In this document: in pieces, positions 1 through 7,962 of the stretch
Layout: each line of letters starts with the position of its first letter
How positions within the stretch are numbered: the first letter of the stretch is position 1
DNA from: Klenkia sp. PcliD-1-E
GTDB lineage: Bacteria; Actinomycetota; Actinomycetes; Mycobacteriales; Geodermatophilaceae
Length of the DNA: 45,984 nucleotides
Assembly: GCF_024124375.1 (NCBI RefSeq)
Contig: NZ_JAMXRZ010000021.1
Span: forward strand, 1-45,984
Reading direction: 5' to 3'
Made by a program: the position numbers and the translations under genes
Notes under the pieces: model-generated
The model's database searches: none
Told to the model about the DNA's origin: nothing
What the model saw: only the letters and a program-made list of their open reading frames with translations

Positions 1-2236
1 CGGCGGCGACCGGGGCCGGACGACGGCCGCGCGCACCGGCGGGCCCGCCACCGTCTCGGCCCGGCCCGCCGGCGGCAAGCGGAAGGGCAAGGGCAAGCGG
101 ACGGCGAAGCAGAAGCGGCGCCGCGTCTACAAGGTGCTCGCCTCGCTGGTGCTGGGCGGGCTGCTGCTGCTGGGCGTCTTCGTCGGCGTGGTCTACGCCA
201 ACACCACGGTGCCGAACCTGGACGACGTCCAGCAGGACCAGCTGTCGATCATCTACTACTCCGACGGCACCACGGAGATGGCCCGGCTCGGCACCGAGAA
301 CCGGATCAACGTCACCCTCGACCAGGTCTCCGAGCCCGCCCGCGAGGCGGTGCTGGCCGCGGAGAACCGGAACTTCTACTCCGACCCGGGCATCTCGGTC
401 ACCGGCATCGCCCGGGCGGCCTGGAACAACCTGACCGGCGGTTCCACCCAGGGCGGGTCGACGATCACCCAGCAGTACGTGAAGAACACGCTGCTCACCG
501 CCGACCAGACCTTCAGCCGCAAGTTCCAGGAGCTGTTCCTGGCGGTGAAGCTGGACAACAGCTACTCCAAGGACGAGATCCTCCAGGGGTACCTGAACAC
601 CATCTACTTCGGCCGCGGGGCCTACGGCATCCAGGCCGCTGCGCAGACCTACTTCGGGGTCGACGCCAGTGCCCTGACCGCCCAGCAGGGCGCCGTCCTC
701 GCCGTCCTGATCCGCAGCCCCAGCGCCTACGACCCGGCCAGCAACCCCGAGGGCGCGCAGGACCGGTGGGGCCTGGTGCTCGACGGCATGGTCGAGCAGG
801 GCTGGCTGAGCTCGGCCGACCGCCAGGCCTCGACCTACCCCGAGGTGCTGCCGGCGTCCACGGCGAACCTGAACTACCCGGACGGCCCCGAGGGCTTCAT
901 CGCCCGGCAGGTGGTCGCCGAGCTGCAGTCCCGCTACGGTCTGGACGACCAGGACGTCTTCGCCGGCGGCCTGCGGATCACCAGCACGGTGAACAAGGGC
1001 TACCAGGACGCCGCGGCCGCCGCTGTGGCCGACGTGATGCAGGGCGAGCCGGAGAATCTCCGGGAGGCCCTGGTGTCGGTGGACCCGCGGACCGGTGCGG
1101 TGCTGACCTACTACAGCCCGGTGACCTCCACCGGCACCGACTACGTGCAGGCGCAGCGGCAGCCCGGCTCGTCGATGAAGCCCTACGTGATGGCCACCGC
1201 GCTGGAGCAGGGCATCGGTGTGGAGACCCGCTGGGACGGCAGCTCCCCGCAGACCTTCCCCGACCGCGAGGCGCCGGTCCGCAACTCCGGCGGCGCCTCC
1301 TGCGGCAACTGCACCCTGGTGCAGGCCATGACCCGGTCGCTGAACACGACGTTCTACGGCCTGGCCTACGAGGTCGGGGCGGAGAACGTCCGCGACACGG
1401 CGCTGGCCGCCACCGGGATGCCCGACACCTGGTCGGGGGGTGCCCTCGACGGTGGGCGCACGCTGGCCAACGCCGAGGGCACCACCGGGTCGGCCATCGG
1501 CATCGGCGAGTACGAGATGCGCCCGATCGACCAGGCCGTCGGCTTCGCGACCATCGCCAACGGCGGGGTCCGGCACGGCACGCACATCGTGTCCCAGGTG
1601 ACCGACTCCGCCGGCGGGGTCATCGTCTCCCCCGACGCGGTGGTGGACACCGGGACGCAGGCCATGCCGGCCGACGTCGCCAGCGACACCACCTACTCGA
1701 TGGAGGGCGTCGCCGAGTACTCCCGGCGCAGCCTGGACGGCGACCGCCCGGTGGCCAGCAAGACCGGCACCCAGGGCCAGGGCGAGGACAACTCCGACGC
1801 CTGGATGGTCGGCTTCACCCCGTCGATCTCGACGGCGGTGTGGATGGGCAACGACAGCCCCAGTGACCCGATCGTGAACGCCGCCGGGTCGATCATCTTC
1901 GGCTCGGGTCTGCCGGGGGCGATCTGGCAGCAGTACATGGACGCCGTCCTGGCCGGCACGCCGGTCGAGGAGCTGCCCAGCCAGCCGATCATCGACGGCG
2001 ACTCCGGCCGGGGCTCCCCGGTCCAGCCGACCACCCAGGCCCCGCCGCGGACGACGGAGGCCCCGGTGACCACCACCGAGGCCCCGCCGACCACGACGCA
2101 GGCCCCGCCGACGACCACCCAGGCCCCGCCGACGACCACCCAGGCGCCGCAGCCGACCACGGCGGCACCGACCACGCCGACGACCCAGTCACCCGGTCAA
2201 CCCGGCGTCGGTCTGCCGACACCGACCACCCGTTGA
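1..2236 (+). CDS. ponA: Bifunctional penicillin-binding protein (class A PBP), 5' end outside window
   Basis: Peptidoglycan glycosyltransferase/transpeptidase acting at the outer face of the membrane. The frame is open from base 2, so the start lies upstream; the visible N-terminus is a Lys/Arg-rich cytoplasmic tail (about bases 70-130) followed by one membrane anchor (about 134-200). The GT51 domain shows the catalytic Glu in AAENRNFY (codon 362-364) and GGSTITQQY. The transpeptidase domain shows SSMK (from 1169), SLN (near 1336) and KTG (1760). The C-terminus is a Pro/Thr-rich tail with APPTTTQ repeats. Position next to the GT87 gene and rpsF matches ponA1 of mycobacteria. A GTG at 134 is too late: it would remove the cytoplasmic tail. 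Confidence 0.93.
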   Translation, partial: GGDRGRTTAARTGGPATVSARPAGGKRKGKGKRTAKQKRRRVYKVLASLVLGGLLLLGVFVGVVYANTTVPNLDDVQQDQLSIIYYSDGTTEMARLGTENRINVTLDQVSEPAREAVLAAENRNFYSDPGISVTGIARAAWNNLTGGSTQGGSTITQQYVKNTLLTADQTFSRKFQELFLAVKLDNSYSKDEILQGYLNTIYFGRGAYGIQAAAQTYFGVDASALTAQQGAVLAVLIRSPSAYDPASNPEGAQDRWGLVLDGMVEQGWLSSADRQASTYPEVLPASTANLNYPDGPEGFIARQVVAELQSRYGLDDQDVFAGGLRITSTVNKGYQDAAAAAVADVMQGEPENLREALVSVDPRTGAVLTYYSPVTSTGTDYVQAQRQPGSSMKPYVMATALEQGIGVETRWDGSSPQTFPDREAPVRNSGGASCGNCTLVQAMTRSLNTTFYGLAYEVGAENVRDTALAATGMPDTWSGGALDGGRTLANAEGTTGSAIGIGEYEMRPIDQAVGFATIANGGVRHGTHIVSQVTDSAGGVIVSPDAVVDTGTQAMPADVASDTTYSMEGVAEYSRRSLDGDRPVASKTGTQGQGEDNSDAWMVGFTPSISTAVWMGNDSPSDPIVNAAGSIIFGSGLPGAIWQQYMDAVLAGTPVEELPSQPIIDGDSGRGSPVQPTTQAPPRTTEAPVTTTEAPPTTTQAPPTTTQAPPTTTQAPQPTTAAPTTPTTQSPGQPGVGLPTPTTR
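2081..2143 (+). repeat. 21-bp tandem repeats (3 units) in the PBP tail
   Basis: Three in-frame 21-bp units, the last two identical, each encode APPTTTQ in the extracellular tail of the penicillin-binding protein. Such Pro/Thr tails are typical of actinobacterial class A PBPs. The copy number could vary by slippage. Confidence 0.85.
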
Positions 2237-2249
2237 CCACACTGACCGG

Positions 2250-3860
2250 GTGAGCACGCACGACTCGGGCCCGCCCCCGGCCGACGAGCCGGCGGGTGGG
2301 CCCGCGCCGTCCACGGTGCGGGTCAGCGAACCGCCGCAGGTGGCGGCACCGCCCTGGCCGGACCGGGTCGTGCCGAGCTGGACCGACCGGGTCGCCGCGC
2401 AGGCCAGCGAGGCCGTCGGTGGCCCGTGGGGCCGGCACGCGGTCACCGGACGCGCCCTGTTCTGGACCCCGCTGCGGGTCTGCCTGCTGTTCTGCGTGCT
2501 CGGTCTCGCGCTGGCCTGGGCCAAGCAGTACCCGTGCTCGGACGGCAACTGGGTGGGTTCGAAGCAGTACACCCACTTCTGCTACTCCGACACCGTCCCG
2601 CTGTTCGGCCTGCGCGGCCTGAACTCCGGCCAGGTGCCCTACCTGGACTCCGCCGTGGAGTACCCGGTGCTCACCGGCGGGTTCATGTGGGTCGCCTCGG
2701 TGCTGGCCCGCGGCTACGACTCGCTGGCCCGGACGGTCGGCCTGCTGCCCACCGTCGTGCCGGTGCAGAGCTACTACGTCGTCACCTGCCTGGTGCTGGG
2801 CGTCTGCGCGCTGCTGGTCACCCGCTCGGTCGTCGGCCTGGCCGGACGTCGGCCGTGGGACGCGGCGATGGTCGGGCTGTCCCCGCTGCTGGTGGTGCAC
2901 GCCTTCACCAACTGGGACCTGTTCGCGGTGGCGCTGGCGTCGCTGGGCATGTGGGCCTGGGCGAAGCGGCACCCGGTGCTGGCCGGGGTGCTGATCGGGC
3001 TGGGGACGGCGGCGAAGCTGTACCCGGTGCTGCTGCTCGGCGTCCTGCTCGTGCTGTGCCTGCGCGCCGGGAAGCTGCGGGCCTGGGCCACCACGACGGT
3101 CGCCGCCGCGGCCGCCTGGTTGGTGGTCGACCTGCCGATCGCGCTGCTCGCGCCGGAGAACTGGCAGCTGTTCTTCACCCTCAACGACAGCCGCCCCGCC
3201 GACCCCGACACGCTGTGGAACATCGCCATCCAGGCCAGCGGCGGCACCCTCCTCGACGGCCCGCTCGCCGACGGCCAGAGCCCGGCGGTGCTCAACACCT
3301 GGGTCGCGGTGGCCACCATCGCGGTCTGCGTCGCCGTCGCGGCGCTCGGCCTCACCGCCCCGCAGCGGCCCCGGGTGGCCCAGCTGGCCTTCCTCCTGGT
3401 GGCAGGGTTCCTGCTGGTCAACAAGGTCTGGAGCCCGCAGTACTCGCTGTGGCTGCTGCCGCTGGCGGTGCTGGCCCGCCCGTCCTGGCGGTCGTTGCTG
3501 CTGTGGCAGGCCACCGAGGCGGTGCTGTGGGTGCCGCGGCTGCTCTGGTACCTGGGCACCGACAACAAGGGCGTCGACGTGCAGTGGTTCTTCCTCGCCG
3601 TCGGGGTGCGCGACGTCGCCGTCGTGGTGCTGATGGCGCTCGTGGTCCGGGACGTGTGGCACCCGGGGCTGGACCGGGTGCGGCGCAGCTGGCCCGGCAC
3701 CGACGACCCCGCCGGCGGGCTGCTCGACGGCGCCCCCGACCGCTTCCGGCTAGCCCAGCGCCGCCCGGACCCGGGCGATCTCGCCGGCGTGGGAGGCGGC
3801 GTCGCCGGGGGTCTCCAGGACGACGGGGCAGCCGGCGGCCCGCGCCACGCCGAGCAGTAG
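2250..3860 (+). CDS. Glycosyltransferase family 87 (DUF2029) integral membrane protein
   Basis: Polytopic membrane protein of 536 residues with about ten hydrophobic segments starting near residue 72. It is probably a polyprenyl-phosphate-sugar dependent GT-C type transferase, as for mycobacterial mannosyl/arabinosyltransferases of GT87. An extracytoplasmic loop after TM1 carries Cys residues (YPCSDGNW, FCYSD), and YPV/AAKLYPVL stretches are typical of the family. It occupies the position of Rv0051, just after ponA. Start GTG 2250 is preceded by CACACT at 2238-2243 with a 6-nt spacer, so it may be leaderless. The last 111 bp overlap the convergent endonuclease gene. The exact sugar substrate cannot be read from the sequence. 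Confidence 0.8.
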   Translation: MSTHDSGPPPADEPAGGPAPSTVRVSEPPQVAAPPWPDRVVPSWTDRVAAQASEAVGGPWGRHAVTGRALFWTPLRVCLLFCVLGLALAWAKQYPCSDGNWVGSKQYTHFCYSDTVPLFGLRGLNSGQVPYLDSAVEYPVLTGGFMWVASVLARGYDSLARTVGLLPTVVPVQSYYVVTCLVLGVCALLVTRSVVGLAGRRPWDAAMVGLSPLLVVHAFTNWDLFAVALASLGMWAWAKRHPVLAGVLIGLGTAAKLYPVLLLGVLLVLCLRAGKLRAWATTTVAAAAAWLVVDLPIALLAPENWQLFFTLNDSRPADPDTLWNIAIQASGGTLLDGPLADGQSPAVLNTWVAVATIAVCVAVAALGLTAPQRPRVAQLAFLLVAGFLLVNKVWSPQYSLWLLPLAVLARPSWRSLLLWQATEAVLWVPRLLWYLGTDNKGVDVQWFFLAVGVRDVAVVVLMALVVRDVWHPGLDRVRRSWPGTDDPAGGLLDGAPDRFRLAQRRPDPGDLAGVGGGVAGGLQDDGAAGGPRHAEQ

Positions 3861-4562
3861 CTCCTCCGGGACCTGCCCCTCGCCCAGCGGGGCGTGCCGG
3901 TCGCGGGTGGAGCCGGCCTCGTCGCGGCTGTCGTTGAGGTGCACCAGGTCGATCCGGCCGGTGATCGCCCGGACGTCGTCGACGACGGTGGACAGGTCCC
4001 AGCCGGCCGCCCAGGCGTGGCAGGTGTCGAGCACGAAGCCGGCACCGAACTCCCCGACGGTGTCCCAGAGCCGGGCCAGCGCGTCGAGCTCACGGGCCAT
4101 GGCCTTGTCCCCGCCCGCGGTGTTCTCGATGAGCACCGGGACGGGGAACCCGCCGTCGGCGGCCTGGCGCTCGAACAGCTTGCGCCAGTTGTCGAAGCCC
4201 GCGGCCGGGTCGTCCTTGCCGGTGACGTGGCCGCCGTGCACCACCATGCCCGCCGCACCGACCGCGGCCGAGGCCGCCGCGTGCTGGCCGAGCAGCTTGC
4301 GGCTGGGGATGCGGATGCGGTTGTTGGTCGAGGCCACGTTGAGCACGTAGGGGGCGTGCACGAACACCGTCAGGTCGGCGGCGCGCAGCTCCTCGGCGTC
4401 CGGCCGCGGCTTCGGTGCCTTCCAGTCCTGGGGGTCGGCGAGGAAGACCTGCACGGCCGAGGCGTCGACCTCGGCGGCCCGGGCCAGCACACCGCCGTCG
4501 TCGACCTCGCCGCCCTCGGTGAGGCCGGAACCGACGTGTACTCCTACCGGGTGCGACGACAT
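3750..4562 (-). CDS. nfo: Deoxyribonuclease IV-like AP endonuclease (xylose-isomerase-like TIM barrel)
   Basis: Predicted to incise DNA at abasic sites in base-excision repair, using a metal cluster in a TIM barrel. Metal-ligand motifs are visible in order: VHAPY, VHGGH, LIENTAGG, DTCHAWAAG, HLNDSRDEAGSTRDRHAPLG and VLETPG, as in endonuclease IV. Length is 270 residues (family about 280). I start at the ATG read from 4562 (MSSHPVGVHVG), since the sheet strand begins immediately after it; an upstream in-frame GTG at 4592 would add ten atypical residues. Convergent with and overlapping the GT87 gene by 111 bp. A general sugar-isomerase-like function is the alternative. Confidence 0.82.
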   Translation of the reverse strand: MSSHPVGVHVGSGLTEGGEVDDGGVLARAAEVDASAVQVFLADPQDWKAPKPRPDAEELRAADLTVFVHAPYVLNVASTNNRIRIPSRKLLGQHAAASAAVGAAGMVVHGGHVTGKDDPAAGFDNWRKLFERQAADGGFPVPVLIENTAGGDKAMARELDALARLWDTVGEFGAGFVLDTCHAWAAGWDLSTVVDDVRAITGRIDLVHLNDSRDEAGSTRDRHAPLGEGQVPEELLLGVARAAGCPVVLETPGDAASHAGEIARVRAALG

Positions 4563-4707
4563 GCACCCGAACGTAGGCCGTGCGGGTGACATCGGGATGC
4601 GGGCGTATCTCCTGCGTCACACACTCGTTGGGACACGTGGTAGGTGTTACCCGCAGGCACTGCTAGCGGTGACCACAGCTCGGGTCTCGACGGAGAGGCG
4701 CAGGACG

Positions 4708-5739
4708 ATGCACAGCGGACGGATCGCCCGGTCGGCACGGCGGGGCATCGCCGTGCTCACGCTCGGCTGGCTGGTCGCGGTGGTGGGCTCGGTCCTCGCC
4801 GCGCCCGCCGCCACGGCTGCGCCGACGGCGACGGTGGAGATCAGGACCCTCACCCCGCCCACGGTCAGCATCGACGCCGGCGGCACGGTCACCTTCGTCA
4901 ACTCGGTGGCCTCCTACCCGGCCAGCACCACGCTGCCGCTGGTCGGGTCACTGGGCGGCACCGTCTACACCGACGTCTCGGTGGCGTTCAACGGGTCGAC
5001 GAAGGGCCTGCAGCTCGGCCAGTCCGCCCAGTACACCTTCCCGTCCAGCACGGTGGGCGCGATCACCTACACCTACCGCGTGGTGCCGGCCACGGGCACC
5101 CCGGCCGCCGTGGTCAACGACCTGGTGAACGGCATCGTGCGCACCCTGCCCGCGCTGCCGGTCGGCACGCCCTTCGTGGTGAACACGCTGGTGCCGCTGC
5201 CGAACCTGCCCTCGGCGAACCTCCCCACGCTGCCGCCGGTCACCGTGGCCGTGCCGTCGCTGCCGGTGCCGGCGGCGCCGTCGGCCCCGGTGGACCCCCC
5301 GGTGACCTCCGGGGGCGAGCAGACCGCCGCCCCGACCACCGAGCAGCCGGCCCCGGCGCCGGTCGACGGCACCGGGTACGCCTACGGGGTGCCCAGCACC
5401 TCCGGGCAGCTCGCCCCGCTGGACAGCTCGGCGGCCGCCGCCTTCGACCCCTCGCGCTACGCCACCGGCGACGCCGCGTCCAGCCGTGGCGGCAGTGGCG
5501 GCGGCGGGGTGGCCGGCAGCTACGACGGCGCGTCGGTGCCGGTGTTCGGCCAGCTCGCCGGGCTGGGCGGGTCCCTGCCCGGTGGTGGCGACGGCGTCGA
5601 GGTCGCCTCGGACTCCCGGGCCAGCAGCCCCGACCCGGCGCTGTCGGTGCCGGCGCTGGCTGCCGTGGTCGCCCTCGCCGGTGTCACCGCCGCCCTGGTG
5701 CGCACCCATCTGGCCCAGCGGTCGGCGTCCCGCTCCTGA
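4708..5739 (+). CDS. Secreted surface protein with C-terminal membrane anchor, unknown function
   Basis: 343 residues. The N-terminus has Arg residues, a hydrophobic core ([17 protein letters not shown]) and an AxA-type cleavage region, a clear signal peptide. The following domain (about 35-160) is all-beta in character ([22 protein letters not shown]), resembling cupredoxin-like folds, but I see no clear copper-ligand set. It is followed by Pro/Val-rich and Gly/Ser-rich linkers and a final hydrophobic helix ([20 protein letters not shown]) with a basic end; no LPXTG motif. Start ATG 4708 follows GGAG at 4692-4695. It sits directly before rpsF. I do not recognise a named family. Confidence 0.7.
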   Translation: MHSGRIARSARRGIAVLTLGWLVAVVGSVLAAPAATAAPTATVEIRTLTPPTVSIDAGGTVTFVNSVASYPASTTLPLVGSLGGTVYTDVSVAFNGSTKGLQLGQSAQYTFPSSTVGAITYTYRVVPATGTPAAVVNDLVNGIVRTLPALPVGTPFVVNTLVPLPNLPSANLPTLPPVTVAVPSLPVPAAPSAPVDPPVTSGGEQTAAPTTEQPAPAPVDGTGYAYGVPSTSGQLAPLDSSAAAAFDPSRYATGDAASSRGGSGGGGVAGSYDGASVPVFGQLAGLGGSLPGGGDGVEVASDSRASSPDPALSVPALAAVVALAGVTAALVRTHLAQRSASRS

Positions 5740-5745
5740 TACCCT
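5737..5745 (+). promoter_or_regulatory. Candidate extended -10 promoter of the rpsF operon
   Basis: TACCCT at 5740-5745 fits TAnnnT and is preceded by TGA, giving the extended -10 form TGnTAnnnT. Transcription from about 5752 would give a roughly 110-nt leader before rpsF. No good -35 hexamer is visible. It overlaps the stop codon of the upstream gene. Confidence 0.4.
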
Positions 5746-5806
5746 CGGCGGAGCGCTCCTGTCCGGCTGCTGTCCTGGGCCGTCCAGGGGCGCGACGCGT
5801 GCAAGC

Positions 5807-5849
5807 CCTCCTGCTGCAGATGCCCTGCAGCCGCTGAGACCAGAGGAGG
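5807..5849 (+). promoter_or_regulatory. Candidate S6:S18 autoregulatory leader hairpin
   Basis: CCTCCT (5807-5812) can pair with the Shine-Dalgarno AGGAGG (5844-5849). Inside lies a 7-bp hairpin, GCTGCAG (5813-5819) with CTGCAGC (5825-5831), followed directly by CCG (5831-5833). The published S6:S18 leader motif is a stem with a bulge carrying conserved CCG. The arrangement would hide the ribosome site when S6:S18 binds. The fold was drawn by hand and not scored. Confidence 0.45.
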
Positions 5850-5860
5850 TGGGGTTCTCC

Positions 5861-6148
5861 GTGCGTCACTACGAATTGATGATCATCCTCGATCCCGAGC
5901 TGGAGGAGCGTTCGATCGCTCCCAGCCTGGAGCGGTTCCTCTCCGTCGTCACCAACGCCGGTGGCACCGCGAAGACCGAGATCTGGGGCCGGCGCCGCTT
6001 GGCGTACGAGATCAAGAAGAACGTCGAGGGCATCTACGCCGTCGTCGACATCCAGTCCGAGCCCGCCGCGGTCGCCGAGCTGGACCGTCAGCTCAACCTG
6101 AACGAGTCCATCCTGCGCACGAAGCTGATGCGGCCCGAGGTCCACTGA
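5861..6148 (+). CDS. rpsF: 30S ribosomal protein S6
   Basis: S6 binds 16S rRNA together with S18 in the platform of the small subunit. The 95-residue product begins [16 protein letters not shown] and contains [17 protein letters not shown], diagnostic for S6, and is of normal length. GTG start 5861 is preceded by GAGGAGG at 5843-5849. It is the first gene of rpsF-ssb-rpsR-rplI; ssb starts 2 nt after its stop. Expression may be controlled by the leader hairpin described separately. Confidence 0.97.
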   Translation: MRHYELMIILDPELEERSIAPSLERFLSVVTNAGGTAKTEIWGRRRLAYEIKKNVEGIYAVVDIQSEPAAVAELDRQLNLNESILRTKLMRPEVH

Positions 6149-6150
6149 CC

Positions 6151-6645
6151 GTGGCCGGCGAGACCGTCATCACCGTCATCGGCAACCTGACCGCCGACCC
6201 GGAGTTGCGTTTCACGCCGTCCGGTGCCGCCGTCGCCAACTTCACCGTGGCCTCCACGCCGCGGACCTTCGACCGCCAGACGTCGGAGTGGAAGGACGGC
6301 GAGGCACTCTTCCTGCGCTGCAACGTGTGGCGGCAGGCGGCGGAGAACGTCGCCGAGTCCCTCACCCGTGGCTCCCGGGTCATCGTCAGCGGTCGCCTCA
6401 AGCAGCGTTCCTTCGACACGAAGGAAGGCGAGAAGCGCACCGTCGTCGAGCTGGAGGTCGACGAGATCGGCCCCTCCCTGCGCTACGCCACTGCGAAGGT
6501 CACCAAGGCCAACCGCGGTGACGGCGGCGGGGGCTTCGGTGGCGGCTCCGGCGGCGGTGGGGGCTTCGGCTCCTCCGGCGGCGGCAGCAGCGCCAGCGAC
6601 CCGTGGTCGACCCCGGCCTCGTCCAGCGACGAGCCCCCCTTCTGA
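6151..6645 (+). CDS. ssb: Single-stranded DNA-binding protein
   Basis: Homotetrameric OB-fold protein coating ssDNA during replication and repair. The N-terminal 110 residues form the OB domain ([54 protein letters not shown]). A Gly/Ser-rich linker follows, and the acidic protein-interaction tip SSDEPPF ends the protein. Length 164 is normal for actinobacteria. GTG start 6151 lies 2 nt after rpsF, indicating translational coupling. Replication-linked context: dnaB is 1.3 kb downstream. Confidence 0.97.
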   Translation: MAGETVITVIGNLTADPELRFTPSGAAVANFTVASTPRTFDRQTSEWKDGEALFLRCNVWRQAAENVAESLTRGSRVIVSGRLKQRSFDTKEGEKRTVVELEVDEIGPSLRYATAKVTKANRGDGGGGFGGGSGGGGGFGSSGGGSSASDPWSTPASSSDEPPF

Positions 6646-6675
6646 TCTCGCACCACCCCTGAGAAAGAGAAACCA

Positions 6676-6912
6676 GTGCCCAAGCCCCCGATTCGCAAGC
6701 CGAAGAAGAAGGTCTGCCAGTTCTGCAAGGACAAGGCGACCTACGTCGACTACAAGGACACGACGCTGCTGCGGAAGTTCATCTCCGACCGCGGCAAGAT
6801 CCGTGCCCGCCGCGTCAGCGGCAACTGCAGCCAGCACCAGCGCGACGTCGCCGTGGCCGTGAAGAACAGCCGCGAGATGGCCCTGCTGCCCTACACCTCC
6901 ACGGCGCGCTGA
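6676..6912 (+). CDS. rpsR: 30S ribosomal protein S18, zinc-binding (C+) form
   Basis: S18 pairs with S6 on the 30S platform. 78 residues: [20 protein letters not shown], then [14 protein letters not shown] and [25 protein letters not shown]. The CxxC pair and the later C/H (GNCSQHQ) form a zinc-ribbon set, so this is the C+ paralogue type; many actinobacteria keep a separate C- copy under Zur control elsewhere. The start is GTG at 6676 after a GAGAAAGAG-type ribosome site. Confidence 0.96.
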   Translation: MPKPPIRKPKKKVCQFCKDKATYVDYKDTTLLRKFISDRGKIRARRVSGNCSQHQRDVAVAVKNSREMALLPYTSTAR

Positions 6913-6914
6913 CC

Positions 6915-7370
6915 ATGAGCGCATCGAAGCTGATCCTGACCCACGAGGTCGCCGGCCTCGGCTCCGCCGGGGACACCGTCGAGGTGAAGGGCGGGTACGC
7001 CCGCAACTACCTCCTGCCCCGCGGTCTGGCCATCGTCGCCACCCGCGGTGCCGAGAAGCAGGTGGCCGGCATCCGCCGGGCGCGTGCGGCCCGCGAGGTC
7101 GCCACGCTCGAGGAGGCCAAGCAGGTCGCCGGCCAGCTGGGCTCGCTGAGCGTCACCGTGCCGGCCAAGGCCGGCAAGGGTGGCCGCCTGTTCGGCTCGA
7201 TCACCACGGCCGACGTCGTCGCCGCGGTGACCGCCGCCGGTGGCCCCGCGCTGGACCGCCGCCGGGTCGAGCTGCCCAGCTCGATCAAGTCGACCGGTGC
7301 CCACACCGTCACGGTGCGGGTGCACCCCGAGGTCAGCGCGACGCTGGCCATCGAGGTCGTCGCTGCCTGA
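6915..7370 (+). CDS. rplI: 50S ribosomal protein L9
   Basis: L9 binds 23S rRNA with an N-terminal domain joined by a long helix to a C-terminal domain. 151 residues; the L9 signature GSAGDTVEVKGGYARNYLLPRGLA is at 16-39, and the C-terminal GRLFGSITTADVVAAV domain is complete. ATG 6915 follows the rpsR stop by 2 nt. Last gene of the operon, with a strong hairpin terminator 16 nt downstream. Confidence 0.97.
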   Translation: MSASKLILTHEVAGLGSAGDTVEVKGGYARNYLLPRGLAIVATRGAEKQVAGIRRARAAREVATLEEAKQVAGQLGSLSVTVPAKAGKGGRLFGSITTADVVAAVTAAGGPALDRRRVELPSSIKSTGAHTVTVRVHPEVSATLAIEVVAA

Positions 7371-7386
7371 TCGCACGTGCTGTCCC

Positions 7387-7423
7387 GGAGGGGGCGTCGG
7401 ACCGCTGGTCCGGCGCCCCCTCC
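7387..7423 (+). terminator. Strong GC-rich terminator hairpin after rplI
   Basis: A 17-bp stem (GGAGGGGGCGTCGGACC, 7387-7403) closes on a 3-nt loop with GGTCCGGCGCCCCCTCC (7407-7423); the only non-Watson-Crick pair is one G-U. No U-tract follows, as is usual for intrinsic terminators in GC-rich actinobacteria. It ends the ribosomal-protein operon. Confidence 0.85.
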
Positions 7424-7456
7424 GTCGTTCGTGGCCCCTCCCGCCCGCCCGGCCCA

Positions 7457-7535
7457 GCGTCGATCAGGGAGGTTGATCGAACTCCGTCCTCCCTCGCCAG
7501 ATCTGGTGCAGGAGGACGGACTCCGGTGCAGGGGG
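7457..7535 (+). repeat. Intergenic hairpin repeat, copy A
   Basis: About 79 bp, related to copies B and C near 31.4 kb. Order: GTTGATCGAA (7472-7481), stem arm TCCGTCCTCC (7483-7492), palindromic centre CCAGATCTGG (7497-7506), arm GGAGGACGGA (7511-7520), then GGACGGACTCCGGTG overlapping the arm (7514-7528). It lies 34 nt after the rplI terminator. Compared with copy B, two stem pairs differ by compensatory changes. The rest of the gap between rplI and dnaB holds no convincing gene. Confidence 0.75.
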
Positions 7536-7642
7536 ACGGGCTCTGGCGGCTTGTGCCAGACCGCGGTGGGGCCCGTGGTGAGGGTGGTGCGTCCTGCCCG
7601 TCCACGACGCGCCCGGGCGTCCGGCGCCACCAAGTTTTTCTG

Positions 7643-7795
7643 CCGTCCACAGCCTGGGCGCAGCCGATCGCCAGGTGACCGGCTGCTTCCCGTCAGGTGA
7701 CGGGTGGCCGTCCCGCCGCCGTCCACACGACGGCTGCGTCCGTCCACGGAGCCGTCCACAGGTTGTGCAGAGCGGTGTGCACAGCGGTCGTGGAC
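7643..7795 (+). other. Cluster of DnaA-box-like GTCCAC motifs upstream of dnaB
   Basis: CCGTCCACA occurs at 7643-7651, 7719-7727 and 7752-7760, CCGTCCACG at 7740-7748, followed by TTGTGCAGA (7763-7771), TGTGCACAG (7776-7784) and an inverted GTGGAC (7790-7795). The actinobacterial DnaA box is close to TTGTCCACA, so the best copies differ at the first two bases. This may be a low-affinity DnaA cluster or a different operator. The remaining bases to the dnaB start hold only the ribosome site. Confidence 0.35.
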
Positions 7796-7962
7796 GCCGT
7801 CCCCCGGGCTGCCTAGCGTTCCTCCCCGAGCGCGCCGCGGGCGCCCGGACGCCGCCCGCGCGGAACTGTCGGACCCCCGCGGTAGCAAGAGCACGACGGC
7901 CCGCCCGGAGGCGGGCGCCGGTCGTGACCGGGGGACGGCGACAGCGAAGAGGAGCACCGCGC

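Noticed and set aside
2081-2143. Short regularly spaced repeats resembling a CRISPR array
   Set aside because: In-frame tandem units encoding APPTTTQ without spacers; part of the PBP tail.
7377-7700. Small gene in the rplI-dnaB gap
   Set aside because: The frame runs through the terminator and hairpin repeat, has no ribosome site and no recognisable product.
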